Shown: in pieces, positions 37,537 to 47,641 of the stretch
Layout: each line of letters starts with the position of its first letter
Position numbering within the stretch: position 1 is the stretch's first letter
Origin: Udaeobacter sp963725505
Lineage (GTDB): Bacteria; Verrucomicrobiota; Verrucomicrobiia; Chthoniobacterales; UBA10450
Length of the DNA stretch: 64,000 nucleotides
Direction: 5' to 3'
NCBI GenBank assembly: GCA_963725505.1
Contig: CAVRYN010000006.1
Span: forward strand, 1 to 64,000
The notes under the pieces: generated by a model
Told to the model about the DNA's origin: nothing
The model's input: only the letters and a program-made list of their open reading frames with translations
Databases searched by the model: none
Made by a program: the position numbers and the translations under genes

Positions 37537-37739
37537 ACCCGATCGTTTTCACGTGGAACCGACGTGTCGATACCTCGCAAAAAGCCACGCATCTGTTTTG
37601 GCGAACGCACAGGCAGCAGCTCGATCCGGCCCTCATGCTCAATCACATTGAATTGAATTCCGGGCCGGAGCTTGAGTGCCTTCCGGACATCTTTTGGTAT
37701 AACAATCTGAAACTTTGGCGATAAAGTCGTACGCGTCAT
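37533..37739 (-). CDS. vapB: Antitoxin VapB, AbrB/MazE-type DNA-binding
   Basis: 68 residues: swapped-hairpin AbrB domain TTLSPKFQIVIPKDVRKALK followed by PGIQFNVIEHEGRIEL, then a short toxin-binding tail. Neutralises VapC and probably represses its own promoter. ATG at 37739; four-base overlap with vapC. Confidence 0.9.
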   Translation of the reverse strand: MTRTTLSPKFQIVIPKDVRKALKLRPGIQFNVIEHEGRIELLPVRSPKQMRGFLRGIDTSVPRENDRV

Positions 37740-37825
37740 TGATCCATCCTCATCGCGTAAAACGATAGCATGATCGATGGTTGAGGCAAGCTGGTTGAAT
37801 CCAACACCAGCAATTTAAGGCCGCT

Positions 37826-39415
37826 TTATTCCCATTCGATCGTGCTGGGCGGTTTGCTTGAGATATCGTAACAGACGCGGTTGACGCCTTTGACTTCGTT
37901 GCTGATGCGGCTGGAAATGCGCGCCAGCAATTCGTAAGGAAGCCGGACCCAATCAGCAGTCATGCCGTCCTGGCTTTCGACGATTCGGAGCACGACCGTG
38001 TTTTCGTACGTTCGTTGGTCGCCCATGATGCCGACCGATTGTACCGGCAGCAAAACAGCGAATGATTGCCAGACTTTGTAATACCAATCGGCAGCTTCCA
38101 TTTCACTTTGCACGATCGTGTCCGCTTCGCGCAAAATGGATAATCGCTCGGGCGTAACTTCACCAAGAATTCGAACGGCCAGGCCTGGCCCGGGGAAAGG
38201 CTGGCGATATACGATCTCTTTCGGCAAGCCGAGCTGTAATCCTGCCTGGCGCACTTCATCTTTGAATAATTGGCGCACCGGCTCGACGAGTTCGAAGTGC
38301 ATTTCCTCTGGCAATCCGCCCACATTGTGATGGCTCTTGATCACCTGCGCGGGATTGCCTCCGATTGATACGCTCTCGATCACGTCAGGGTAAAGCGTGC
38401 CCTGCGCGAGGAACGTATAACCGCTGTGCTTGCGGTCGCCGTCTCTTTGGTCTTCCTCGAGCAATTCCTCCGTCGCCTTCTGAAATACTTTGATGAATTC
38501 GTTGCCGATCAGTTTTCGCTTCCTTTCAGGATCGGTCACTCCCTTGAGCAGCGCGAGAAAGCGCTCACTCGCGTCCACGTATTTCAAACGCACATGGAAA
38601 TTCTCGCCGAAAACACGCTGCACAACTTCTTCCTCGCGCGTGCGTAGCAATCCATTGTTTACAAAAATACAGGTGAGTTGATCGCCGATTGCCTTGTGCA
38701 GCAACGCAGCCGTCACTGAAGAATCAACGCCGCCGCTCAAACCAAGCACCACCTTTTGATCGCCGACTTGTTTCCTGACGCGGCCGCAAGCCTCTTCGAT
38801 GAACGAGCCCATCGTCCAGTCCATTGCGCAGTGGCAGATGTGATAGACGAAATTCTGCAGAATCTCCCTGCCGCGCGGCGTGTGCGCGACCTCCGGATGA
38901 AATTGCAATCCGTAAAGTTTCCGTTGTGAATCTTCCACCGCGGCGAAGTCGCAACCTTCGGTGGTCCCGACGGCGCGAAAACCTCTCGGCAGTGCCGTCA
39001 CTTCGTCGCCATGGCTGTTCCAGACGTCGAGCTGGTTGCCTAGTCGATCAAAGAGTTCCGAACCATTCTTGATGTGCAACATGCCAGCGCCGTACTCGCG
39101 TCGCCCGGTGAACACCACCTGGCCGCCAAGATGATGCGCCATCAACATCAGTCCGTAACAAATTCCCAGTACGGGAATGCCGAGCGAAAAAATTTCTGGA
39201 TCGATTTGCGGGGTGCCTTTGTCGTAAACACTGGCCGGGCCGCCGGAAAGGATGATGCCGTTGGGTTTTGCTGCGGCGATTTCAGTGGCTGGTGTGTCGA
39301 AGCGGACAATTTCCGAATAAACCTGACACTCGCGGATTCGCCGCGCTATGACCTGCGTGTACTGCGAGCCGAAATCGAGGATGAAAATTTTTGAGTGCGT
39401 TGAATTGGCTGCCAT
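37826..39415 (-). CDS. guaA: GMP synthase, glutamine-hydrolysing
   Basis: Converts XMP to GMP with ATP and glutamine. 529 residues with two domains: glutamine amidotransferase (FGSQYTQVIARRIRE, nucleophile Cys in VLGICYGLML, LQFHPEVAHT) and ATP-pyrophosphatase/dimerisation (LSGGVDSSVTAALL, FLAQGTLYPDVIES, PFPGPGLAVRI, C-terminal KPPSTIEWE). The ATG at 39415 is preferred over the GTG at 39421. It lies nine bases after a small lipoprotein gene. Intact. Confidence 0.96.
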   Translation of the reverse strand: MAANSTHSKIFILDFGSQYTQVIARRIRECQVYSEIVRFDTPATEIAAAKPNGIILSGGPASVYDKGTPQIDPEIFSLGIPVLGICYGLMLMAHHLGGQVVFTGRREYGAGMLHIKNGSELFDRLGNQLDVWNSHGDEVTALPRGFRAVGTTEGCDFAAVEDSQRKLYGLQFHPEVAHTPRGREILQNFVYHICHCAMDWTMGSFIEEACGRVRKQVGDQKVVLGLSGGVDSSVTAALLHKAIGDQLTCIFVNNGLLRTREEEVVQRVFGENFHVRLKYVDASERFLALLKGVTDPERKRKLIGNEFIKVFQKATEELLEEDQRDGDRKHSGYTFLAQGTLYPDVIESVSIGGNPAQVIKSHHNVGGLPEEMHFELVEPVRQLFKDEVRQAGLQLGLPKEIVYRQPFPGPGLAVRILGEVTPERLSILREADTIVQSEMEAADWYYKVWQSFAVLLPVQSVGIMGDQRTYENTVVLRIVESQDGMTADWVRLPYELLARISSRISNEVKGVNRVCYDISSKPPSTIEWE

Positions 39416-39424
39416 CTTCACACG

Positions 39425-39628
39425 CTACGGGTGAGTTTGCGGGACGCTATGCTCTGCGGCCGGATCGTCGGTAGATCGTTCCAACGGACCAAGCGTTCCC
39501 TGACCAGTCACGCCGCGCTGCAACTGCTCTTGCACTTCTTGTGTACTGCGTTGTTCGATCGGGTCCGCGCAGCCGCTCAAAATCAGCCAGGCGATTGCGA
39601 GCGGGATTGAGAGGGGTCTCATCTGCAT
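39425..39628 (-). CDS. Small lipoprotein (67 aa)
   Basis: 67 residues with a typical lipoprotein signal (IPLAIAWLILSGC, Cys at 20) followed by a polar, Gln/Glu-rich tail with no recognisable domain. Likely anchored to a membrane. The stop lies nine bases before guaA, so the two may be co-transcribed. Confidence 0.55.
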   Translation of the reverse strand: MQMRPLSIPLAIAWLILSGCADPIEQRSTQEVQEQLQRGVTGQGTLGPLERSTDDPAAEHSVPQTHP

Positions 39629-39655
39629 ATTTTAGGAAGCGTACCTGTGATTGCA

Positions 39656-39754
39656 ATTGTGGATTGCGGAACGCGGATTGCGGATTTACAGGCACATTGA
39701 AAACGCGGCGGTGGCAATCTTCAATTCCGCACTCCGAAATCCGCAATCCGCAAT
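39656..39754. repeat. Inverted repeat of GGATTGCGGA-type units
   Basis: Left arm 39656-39687 (repeats of GGATTGCGGA) and right arm 39722-39754 (CCGCAATCCGCAAT and related units) pair imperfectly around a 34-base loop. It ends three bases before the aat start codon and may occlude its translation start. Confidence 0.6.
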
Positions 39755-39757
39755 GAT

Positions 39758-40327
39758 ATGATCGATCCGGAACTTTTGCTTCAGGGCTATCGGCTTGGTG
39801 TCTTCCCCATGGCTATGGAAGACGACTTGATCGAATGGTTTTCACCCGATCCGCGCGCCATCCTGCCATTGGAAGATTTTCACGTCCCACACGCGTTGCG
39901 ACGTCTTCTGCGCCGAAGCGTTTTTGAAACTACAATCAACAAGGCGTTTTCCGAAGTGATCGCTGCGTGCGCGAAACGGGAAGATACCTGGATCAATCGC
40001 GAGATCATTGAGAGCTACACACGATTGCATGAACTCGGGCGCGCACATTCGGTCGAAGCTTGGAAGCAAGGCAGGCTCGCCGGCGGCCTGTACGGTGTCG
40101 CGGTAGGAGGCGCTTTTTTTGGCGAATCGATGTTTCATCGCGTGACTGATGCCTCCAAGATTGCGCTCGTGGCGCTGGTGGAGCATTTGCGCGCTCGCAA
40201 ATTCGTGTTGCTCGACACGCAATGGCTCACCCCGCACCTGCAACAGTTTGGCGGCGTTGAAATTTCCCGGCACCATTACCTGCGCCTCCTGCGGAGAGCG
40301 GTGGAATTGCCGCGAAAATTTCTCTGA
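39758..40327 (+). CDS. aat: Leucyl/phenylalanyl-tRNA--protein transferase
   Basis: Adds Leu or Phe from tRNA to proteins with N-terminal Arg or Lys, creating N-degrons for ClpS/ClpAP. 189 residues: LLQGYRLGVFPMAMEDDLIEW-like start, WFSPDPRAILPLEDFHV, TWINREIIESYTRLHELGRA, HSVEAWKQGRLAGGLYGVAV, and FFGESMFHR near residue 125. About 40 residues shorter than the E. coli enzyme at the N-terminus, as in many non-proteobacterial forms. ATG directly follows an inverted repeat. Confidence 0.92.
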   Translation: MIDPELLLQGYRLGVFPMAMEDDLIEWFSPDPRAILPLEDFHVPHALRRLLRRSVFETTINKAFSEVIAACAKREDTWINREIIESYTRLHELGRAHSVEAWKQGRLAGGLYGVAVGGAFFGESMFHRVTDASKIALVALVEHLRARKFVLLDTQWLTPHLQQFGGVEISRHHYLRLLRRAVELPRKFL

Positions 40328-40433
40328 AGGTAGGGCGCGACCGCTCGCCACGGCGGAGGCGGGCCGGGCGCGCCGCACGACTGCAAATCCGACTCGCACA
40401 AAAGCCACGAATAGCACAGTGCCAAGACCGAGG

Positions 40434-40541
40434 GTCATTCTGAGCGCAGCGAAGGATCTCGCGCTGGGTGGTGGGTCACACAAGATAGCTAGCGTGATCT
40501 TGGAACTTTGTGAGAGGTCCCTCACTTCGTTCGGGATGACA
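40434..40541. repeat. Miniature inverted-repeat element, copy 1
   Basis: 108 bases whose ends are inverted copies: GTCATTCTGAGCGCAGCGAA at the left and TTCGTTCGGGATGACA at the right. Related elements lie at 43603, 49289 and 59133. Lies between aat and secA. The half-palindrome GGCGGAGGCGGGCCGGGC lies just upstream at 40351-40368. Confidence 0.7.
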
Positions 40542-40572
40542 GATCGCGAATCTCGCCGATATTAACTGCGAC

Positions 40573-43500
40573 ATGGTTGGTTGGATTTTAAAGAAGATTT
40601 TAGGCTCGAAAAATCAGCGCGAGCTCAGACGGCTTGCGCCGATTGTTCGCCGGATCAACGAGCTGGATGAGCAGTTCAAGAGCTTGTCCGATGACGAGTT
40701 GCGGGCAAAGACCGCGGCTTGGAAGGAAGAGTTTTCTAAAATTCCGGAGCCGGAAGATCAATGGAAAAAGCTGAATGAGATCTTGCCTGAAGCGTTCGCA
40801 GTGGTGAGGAACGCAGCGCGGCGGCTCAAAGAGCGGCAACACACTTTCACCGTGTGCGATCAGCCTATGGTCTGGGACATGGTGCACTTCGATGTGCAGC
40901 TGCTCGGCGGAGTCGTTTTGCACCGGGGCCGGATCGCGGAGATGGCGACAGGCGAAGGCAAAACTTTGGTCGCGACGCTGCCGCTTTACTTAAACGCTCT
41001 CACAGGCCGGGGCGCGCACTTGGTGACGGTGAACGATTATCTGGCGCGGCGCGACGCGGAATGGATGGGGCAGCTGTACGATTTCCTCGGGCTTACCGTC
41101 GGCTGCATTCAGCACGATCAAGAGCCGGACGTTCGTCGCGAACAATACGCGATGGACATTACATACGGAACGAATAGCGAGTTCGGGTTCGATTATCTGC
41201 GCGACAACGGCATGGCCACGACGCGCGAGCAACAAGTTCAGCGCGGCTATTACTACGCGATTGTGGATGAAGTTGATTCCATTCTGATCGATGAAGCGCG
41301 GACGCCGCTCATCATCAGCGGGCCGGCGACGATTTCCACCCATCAATACGACAAATGGAAACCACTTATCGAGCAGTTGGTGCGGAAGCAAAACATGCTT
41401 TGCAACCGAGTGGCCAGCGAAGCGATCGAGAAATTTGAGCAAGGCGATGTAGAGACCGGCGGCCGTCTTATGTTCAAGGTGAAGCTCGGTCAACCGCGCA
41501 ATAAACAGCTTTTGCGAATGATGGAAGATCCCGATAAGCGCCGGGCCGTCGACAAAGCCGAGCTTTCCTTTTACCAGGACACACGCAAGGAAGAACTGTT
41601 CGCGCTCAAGGAAGAGCTTTTCTTTACCATCGACGAAAAATCGAACGAAGCCGATCTCTCCGAACAGGGTCGCACCTTTCTCAATCCCGACGATCCGAAC
41701 GCATTTGTGCTGCCGGATTTGATCAACGAATTCACCGAGATCGATCTCGATCCAAATCTGTCCAAGAAGAGAAGGACAAGAAAAAAGCGGAGCGCCAGCA
41801 ACATTGCGACGCGCAGGCGGAGCGCATCCACAACATCTCACAGCTGCTGCGCGCCTACTGCCTGTTCGAGAAGGACGTCCAGTACGTCATCGAGGATAAC
41901 AAGGTGGTAATTGTTGATGAGTTCACCGGCCGCAAAATGCCGGGGCGGCGGTGGAGCGATGGTTTGCATCAGGCGGTGGAAGCGAAGGAAGGCGTCCAGA
42001 TCGATCGCGAGACCCAAACTTTAGCAACCATCACCATTCAAAATTATTTCCGGCTTTATCAGAAGCTGGCGGGAATGACCGGCACGGCGGAAACCGAAGC
42101 CGCGGAGTTTCACGACATTTACAAACTCGACGTCAATGTCATTCCGACGAACCGGCCGGTGCGCCGCACTGATCACAACGATCGCATCTACAAAACGCGT
42201 CGCGAAAAATACAATGCGGTCATTAAGGAAATCAGAGAAGCTCACGCGAAAACTCAGCCTGTGCTCGTTGGCAGCGTCAGCGTGGAAGCGTCCGAACTGC
42301 TCAGCCGAATGCTGAAGCGCGAGAAAATTCCGCACAACGTGTTGAACGCGAAGTTTCACATGCAAGAGGCCGAGATCGTGGCTCGCGCCGGTCAACCGGG
42401 CACGGTCACAATTTCGACTAACATGGCCGGTCGCGGCACAGATATTAAGCTCGGCCCCGGCGTGACCGACATGGGCGGGTTGATGGTGATTGCAACTGAG
42501 CGCCACGAAGCGCGCAGAATCGATCGACAGTTACGCGGGCGTTGTGCGCGGCAGGGAGACCCCGGCGCATCACGATTCTATGTCAGCTTCGAAGATGATC
42601 TGATGCGCAACTTCGGCGCAGCAGATCGAATGACGAAAATCATGGAGCGCTTCGGTCTCGAGGAAGGCCAGGAGCTCGAGCATCGATGGCTGAACAAATC
42701 GGTCGAGACCGCGCAGAAACGCGTGGAACAACGCAACTATCTCGTTCGAAAACGCACGCTCGATTTCGACGACGTGATGAACATGCAGCGCGAGGTGGTT
42801 TACACGTATCGCAATGAAGTGATCGATTCCGAGGAACCGCGCAAGCTCATCTACGAAGTGGTCGACGAAGCTGTACCGGCAAAGGTGAAAGAGTATCTCG
42901 ACGTCGATGAGCCGAATTACACCGGTTTCATCCATTGGGTGAACACAACTTTCCCGCTCGGTTTGACTAAAGAAAAAGCAGAATTTGAAACGCGTGGTGT
43001 CGACGAAAACGCGCAGTTCCTGGTCGAAAAGATCAAGAACGCTTACGAGCGGAAATCAGCCTACGAAGAGCCCACGGCGGTAAAAAGCCTGGAGCGCTAC
43101 ATCATCCTCAATGCGGTCGACCGGCTCTGGCAGGAGCATCTCTACGCCATGGACGCATTGCGAGAGGGTGTTTATCTCCGCGGCTACGCGCAAAAAGATC
43201 CGCTCATCGAGTACAAAACCGAGGCGTACGACATGTTTGTCGAATTAATGGCAAACATTAAAAACGAAGTGCTGAATAATCTGTTCCGCAGCACCTCGAA
43301 CCTGCAGGCGTTCGAGAATTTCCTGGCGACTTTGCCGCAATTCCTGCTGCGCGAACATGCGCCGACCGCGCCAACAGCCGGCGCTTCGTCGCGTGCGCGT
43401 CAGCCTCAACCAGTCGGCGCAATGGCTGGAGTTGCGGGAGATGGCGACGGCGATGGAGCAGGGGAAGTATCGATCGATCTACCAATTCGTCGTTCAATAC

Positions 43501-43577
43501 CAAAGGTCGGTCGCAACGAGCCGTGCCCCTGCGGCAGCGGAAAAAAATACAAGAACTGCTGCGGCCGCGTTGCGTAA
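40573..43577 (+). CDS. secA: Preprotein translocase ATPase SecA, one frameshift
   Basis: Motor of the Sec export pathway at the inner membrane. Motifs in order: EMATGEGKTLVATLP (Walker A), LVTVNDYLARRDAEWM, VDEVDSILIDEARTPLIISG (Walker B), VDEFTGRKMPGRRWSDGLHQ, GMTGTAETEA, STNMAGRGTDIKLG, RRIDRQLRGRCARQGDPG, and a C-terminal zinc tail PCPCGSGKKYKNCC. The frame breaks near 41769 in AAGAAGAGAAGGACAAG; one added G restores KKEKDKKKAERQ and joins the halves. 3005 bases equals 1001 codons plus two, so one base is missing. Since secA is essential, a sequencing error is the simplest explanation. Confidence 0.95.
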
Positions 43578-43602
43578 ATCGCAGGGCGCGGTCGCGTCAG
43601 AC

Positions 43603-43712
43603 TGTCATTCCGAGCGAAGTCGAGGAATCTGTAACTGTTTTGAAATATCGAGAGATGTCTCCAGCCTTCGCATAAAGCTACGGCTTGGCAGGCGACTCCG
43701 CTCGACATGACA
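43603..43712. repeat. Miniature inverted-repeat element, copy 2
   Basis: Ends TGTCATTCCGAGCGAAGTCGA and TCCGCTCGACATGACA are inverted copies. It lies between the convergent secA and VOC genes, where it could also end both transcripts. Confidence 0.7.
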
Positions 43713-43714
43713 AG

Positions 43715-44108
43715 TCAGGGCGGCTTGGGCAATTCGTAGGTTGTGATCTCCAGCTGGTGACCGTCGGGATCGCGGAAATAAATGGAGTGCGAAATCTCGT
43801 GGTCTTGGAATTCGAATTTGATTCCGCGCTTTTCCAGTTCGTGCTGCGCGGCGAGAAAATTTTGTCGGTTTGCGCGAAAAGCGAGGTGAAGCATTCGGAT
43901 GTTCGCGGTGAGTTGAGGGTGTCGATTGTGCATCCGGGCTCGCGGGGAACAACGCGATCCCGGTATTTCCTTTGCCGATGAAAGTCGGCACGCCCTTCCA
44001 CATGCCTTCATGAAGTCGCTCGAACCCGAGAACTTCGATATACCACTTGGCCGATCGTTCGATGTCACGCACGCCGAGCGCTACGTGATCAATTCCTTCA
44101 AGTTGCAT
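43715..44108 (-). CDS. VOC/glyoxalase-family protein, one frameshift
   Basis: Metal-dependent vicinal-oxygen-chelate fold. First half: GIDHVALGVRDIERSAKWYI and VLGFERLHEGMW. Second half, in the next frame: MLHLAFRANRQNFLAAQHEL, EISHSIYFRDPDGHQLEITT. His near 8 and His/Glu of the second half fit the metal site. One extra C in a CCC run near 43918 shifts the frame (394 bases is 131 codons plus one). The reaction cannot be assigned; fosfomycin-resistance-like and glyoxalase-like proteins share this layout. Confidence 0.75.
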
Positions 44109-44194
44109 CAGGTTTTGGACAGAATTTACAGAATTGCCGAAACCAATACCGATAAAACGGACAGCTGTGGGATTAGCGTCTTCAATAGCGTCTC

Positions 44195-44662
44195 TCAGTG
44201 CGCGTAGTCCAAGCGGTCGTCCAGCTTCCCGTTTCGCAACGCGATTAGAAATGCCGCATAATCTTTAAGCGGACCTCCAACGCCGCGCCAAATTACTTTT
44301 GGTTTCGTGTTATTCTTGGTGAGTGTCGCAACCAAGACGTGAAAGGTGTGAGCGATTCCGCCGCGCTCGTAATGGACAACGTAATATTCGCCATCTACCG
44401 CTGCCCAAATCAGACGCTTGCCTGGAAGAGTTGGGTCCGTGATGGCATCAGTCGCGTTCCACTTCTGGCCCGGTTCTGCGAGTCTGCCATCGTCCGCGCA
44501 AAGTGCGACAATGGCGGCAGGTAAATCTCCGGTCGAATGAACCTCATGAAAGCGCGACGAATCCTGCAACACTCTGCGATCTTCCGCCGGAAGCTTTGTG
44601 ACATCTCCGCAGCACCAGCTCTGAATCGCGACGGCGAAAAGAAGGTAACTGAGATGTTTCAT
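44195..44662 (-). CDS. Hypothetical secreted protein (155 aa)
   Basis: 155 residues with an N-terminal signal peptide (KHLSYLLFAVAIQSWCCGDV), possibly lipoprotein-like given the Cys pair at 17-18. The mature part has beta-rich segments (RLIWAAVDGEYYVVHYERGG, HTFHVLVATLTKNNTKPKVI). No family recognised. Stands alone between the VOC gene and the cyclase. Confidence 0.6.
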   Translation of the reverse strand: MKHLSYLLFAVAIQSWCCGDVTKLPAEDRRVLQDSSRFHEVHSTGDLPAAIVALCADDGRLAEPGQKWNATDAITDPTLPGKRLIWAAVDGEYYVVHYERGGIAHTFHVLVATLTKNNTKPKVIWRGVGGPLKDYAAFLIALRNGKLDDRLDYAH

Positions 44663-44723
44663 TCAGTCGCTGGCGACCTAACGAGATTAAGTTCACGAGC
44701 GGCTTGCACGCCATCTCGTAATG

Positions 44724-45557
44724 TCATTGCCTCCATGCGGCAACGTGGGCGCGGACTGGATTACCGAAGCCTTTGAGGACCACTTCGCCCACATCTTCGA
44801 ACAACAATCCTTTGCCGATGCAGAGGTCTGGAATTGCATTCGATACCAGAATTTGTTCCGGCTGCGCATGAGCGCAGAGACGGGCGGCCAGTTGAACTGT
44901 CGATCCAAAGAGATCGTTATGTTGCTCGACGGGCTCACCTGCTGCGGCGCCGACTCTAACCTTGAGCGGGCGCTCGGGATTCGCTTGCGCGTGCTTGTCC
45001 AATTCGCGTTGAATTTGAATTGCGCAGCGAACCGCGCCCGCTGCCGAGATGAATGCGGCCATGATGCCGTCGCCGGTGTGCTTGACCTCGCGTCCGCCTG
45101 AGGCGGACAACGCGTCACGCACAATCGTGTCGTGCACGCCGAGCATTGCCAGCGCCGCCTCGTCGCCCAGCGATTGAGTCAGTGTCGTCGAATCCACAAT
45201 GTCGGTGAACAGCACCGTTCGGATTCCCGGATCTCTTTCATTGGTTGCGCCAGGAACTAAGGCCGCTCCCGCCTCGTTCACTTCGACGCCGCCAAGAAAT
45301 CCTTCCGCGAGCTCGGGTTGTATCTCAATAAGCTTGTCCGCGACCATGCCGTGGGCCTCGCGATGGACCTGGATGGCGGCTTCGGCGTCTGGCGCGTGGC
45401 AAAGACAAAAAATCTTCCCGGCCTTTTCGTTTACCCAATATTTGTGATAATGAACGCCGTACTTGTCCTCGATTTTAACATCCTCGGCGTGAGCTTTGGC
45501 GACATCCTCGGCGCTGACTCCTCCCGGAACCTCGTGAATGTCCATGTAAAGCGGCAT
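44724..45557 (-). CDS. DUF4242 (nickel-binding-like) domain fused to class III nucleotide cyclase
   Basis: 277 residues. The N-terminal 85 residues are a DUF4242/SCO4226-like domain (MPLYMDIHEVPGGVSAEDVA, HYHKYWVNEKAGKIFCLCHA), a family with a nickel-binding member. The rest is a class III adenylate/guanylate cyclase catalytic domain: TVLFTDIVDSTTLTQSLGDE (metal Asp), REVKHTGDGIMAAF (second metal Asp) and FGSTVQLAARLCAHA. It probably makes cAMP in response to metal or stress, but the input is inferred. The ATG at 45557 is chosen because the DUF4242 motif starts there. It lies 11 bases after an OsmC-family gene, suggesting one transcript. Confidence 0.85.
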   Translation of the reverse strand: MPLYMDIHEVPGGVSAEDVAKAHAEDVKIEDKYGVHYHKYWVNEKAGKIFCLCHAPDAEAAIQVHREAHGMVADKLIEIQPELAEGFLGGVEVNEAGAALVPGATNERDPGIRTVLFTDIVDSTTLTQSLGDEAALAMLGVHDTIVRDALSASGGREVKHTGDGIMAAFISAAGAVRCAIQIQRELDKHAQANPERPLKVRVGAAAGEPVEQHNDLFGSTVQLAARLCAHAQPEQILVSNAIPDLCIGKGLLFEDVGEVVLKGFGNPVRAHVAAWRQ

Positions 45558-45568
45558 AGTGAGTAAAT

Positions 45569-46083
45569 TTACCGCGATATGACGTGATGCAAAACGCTGA
45601 TCTTGGCAGGGTGACTCAGCGTCTGGTAAACAACGCAATAGCGCTCGGTCAGACGAAGCAACGTAGCGAGCTGTTCTTCGGTGGCATCGGTATCCAGATC
45701 GAAATGCAATCGAATTTGCTTGAAGCCAACGGGGACGTCCTTGGAAACGCCGAGCGTACCACGAAAATCAAGATCGCCCTCCGCTCGAACAATTGCGCCG
45801 CGTAATAGAATGTTCAGAGCGGTTGCGACTGCACGCAGCGTGACTCCTGCGCATCCCACCAGCGCTTCGAGCAACATGTCGGCCGAGCACGCGCTCTGTC
45901 CATCGCCCCCTGTCGCCGGGTGAAGCCCGGCTTCGACGCGCGCTTTTCCGGTTTCGATTTTGCAGGTGATATTTTCACCGACTCGCCCCTCTGCGCTCGA
46001 GAGTAACCAACGCGGTCTCAGGGCGCTCTCGATACTGCGCTTTGAGCGGTGCCTGCAATGATCCTCAATTCGTCAGCATTCAT
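45569..46083 (-). pseudogene. OsmC-family protein, two frameshifts
   Basis: Thiol-dependent peroxidase-like family. Pieces in order: MNADELRII at 46083, then APLKAQYRERPETALVTLE in the next frame, then GENITCKIETGKARVEAGLH, PATGGDGQSACSADMLLEAL and VGCAGVTLRAVATAL in the third. An extra G near 46053 and another indel near 45995 explain the shifts (515 bases is 171 codons plus two). The two cysteines, in GQSACSADM and VGCAGVTL, fit the OsmC redox pair. If the shifts are errors, this is an intact gene co-transcribed with the cyclase. Confidence 0.78.
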
Positions 46084-46088
46084 GGCTT

Positions 46089-46147
46089 GAATGTGGGAGC
46101 GGCCTTGGCGCCGCGACGGTCGGGACACTAAGGTCCCTCCCACATTG
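46089..46147. repeat. Short inverted repeat (GTGGGAGCGGCC type)
   Basis: AATGTGGGAGCGGCCTTGG at the left pairs with GGTCCCTCCCACATT at the right, around an inner GGCGCCGCGACGG. It fills the gap between the FAD oxidase stop and the OsmC gene start. Confidence 0.6.
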
Positions 46148-46165
46148 ACACAAGCGCCGCTACAA

Positions 46166-47546
46166 CTAGCTCGGCTTAATGTTTTGGTTCACTCGGAAGA
46201 AATTATCGGGATCGTATTTTTTCTTGATGGCGACCAATCGCTCGTAATTTCCGCCGTAAGTTTTCTTCACGCGTTCTTCTCCTTCGTCGCCCATCAAAAA
46301 GTTTACGTAGGCTCCACCGGCTGAATACGGATGCACCGCATCGTAAAAATTTTTCGTCCAGGAAATAATTTTCTCGTTGTTCGCGGGATCAGGATCCACG
46401 CCGACAATCACCTGCGCCCAATTGGAATCGCGATAATTCCAGGCCGTATCGCTTTTGCCGACCCGTGCTGCAGCGCCGTTGATCGGGTACATGTGCATCG
46501 TGGAATGCATGGTCGGAAGCGCTTCGCCGAAGCGAGTGTACTGCGCAATTGCGTCGTCGCTGATCTCATTCACGAAATCGGCGCGCCAATACCATTGCAG
46601 ACCCGGCGGATAAAGGGCATCGAACATACTTTGCAGCGCCGGATGCGGAATCGGACCTACAAAATCGAGTGCAGGCTTTTTGAATGCCCGGATTGGTTCG
46701 AATGTTCTTTCCGCTTTCTCCAGTGGCCCGGCGTATGCCCAGACGACACCACACATTTTTTTCATGTGCAGATGTTCGGGAAACGGCGGAGCCGGCGGCA
46801 CAGTAAGAAATGCGGGGAAGCCATTCAGATCATCGGGCGCCGAGGGGATCAGATCGCGATACCATTTCATCACGTCGGCTGTCTCGCTCAGTTCGTAGAG
46901 CATTGGGCCGGCATAAAGCGTGTCGATCGGATGCAACCTGAACGTGAACGATGTGACGACACCAAAATTGCCGCCGCCGCCGCGAAGGGCCCAGAACAAA
47001 TCAGGATTCTCATCGGCGTTTGCCTTTACAAATTTGCCGTCTGCCAGGACGACGTCGGCGGAGAGCAAATTATCGATGCTTAATCCGCATTTGCGGGTGA
47101 GATGGCCGACGCCGCCGCCCAAAGTCAATCCGCCGACGCCAGTTGTGGAAATGATTCCGCTCGGCGTCGCGAGCCCGAACGCATGCGTGGCATGATCAAC
47201 GTCGCCCCAGACGCATCCGCCGCCGGCTGTGACGGTGCGAGCCGCCGGATCGACCCGCGTGTATTTGATCGGCGCGAGATCAATCACCAAACCGTCGTCG
47301 CAAATTCCCAGGCCGCCTGCGTTGTGCCCGCCGCCGCGGATCGAGACAAGCAGATCGTTGTCTCTGGCGAAGTTCACTGAACGGATGACATCTGCGACGT
47401 CCGCGCACCGCGCAATCAACCGCGGCTTTTTGTGGATCATCGCGTTGTACACCTTCCGAGCTTCGTCGTAATCCTTGTCGCCCGGTTCGTATCAGTCGGC
47501 CGCGCAGGTTCGCTTTGAAATCGGCAATGGCATTTTCGTTAAGCAT
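46166..47546 (-). CDS. FAD-linked oxidase with berberine-bridge domain (one frameshift)
   Basis: Flavoprotein of the p-cresol/berberine-bridge family, oxidising sugars or other alcohols with O2. The N-terminal 20 codons (LNENAIADFKANLRGRL) lie in one frame, the rest in the next (KDYDEARKVYNAMIHKKPRL); one extra A near 47492 fits (1381 bases is 460 codons plus one). Motifs: SIRGGGHNAGGLGICDDGLV, with the histidine for covalent FAD, and HLTRKCGLSIDNLLSADVVL, with a Cys for the second covalent link. C-terminal BBE segment NYERLVAIKKKYDPDNFFRV. No signal peptide. Substrate unknown. Divergent from the nucleotidase gene. Confidence 0.88.
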
Positions 47547-47641
47547 GACGAAGTGTCACCGAAACGATCTTACGGTCAAGACACTGAGTCTCGGCATTTT
47601 CATTGAGATAGCGACCGGTGCGGCGCTAATATGCCTGCGCA

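Noticed and set aside
41904..43577. Separate C-terminal SecA gene starting at 41904
   Set aside because: The start lies inside a conserved SecA motif and the upstream frame continues the protein; a one-base deletion near 41769 explains the split better than a second gene.
45093..45113. GTCCGCCTGAGGCGGAC palindrome within the cyclase gene, thought to be an inserted repeat
   Set aside because: The encoded SASGGREVKHTGDG residues are normal for the cyclase family, so nothing is inserted.
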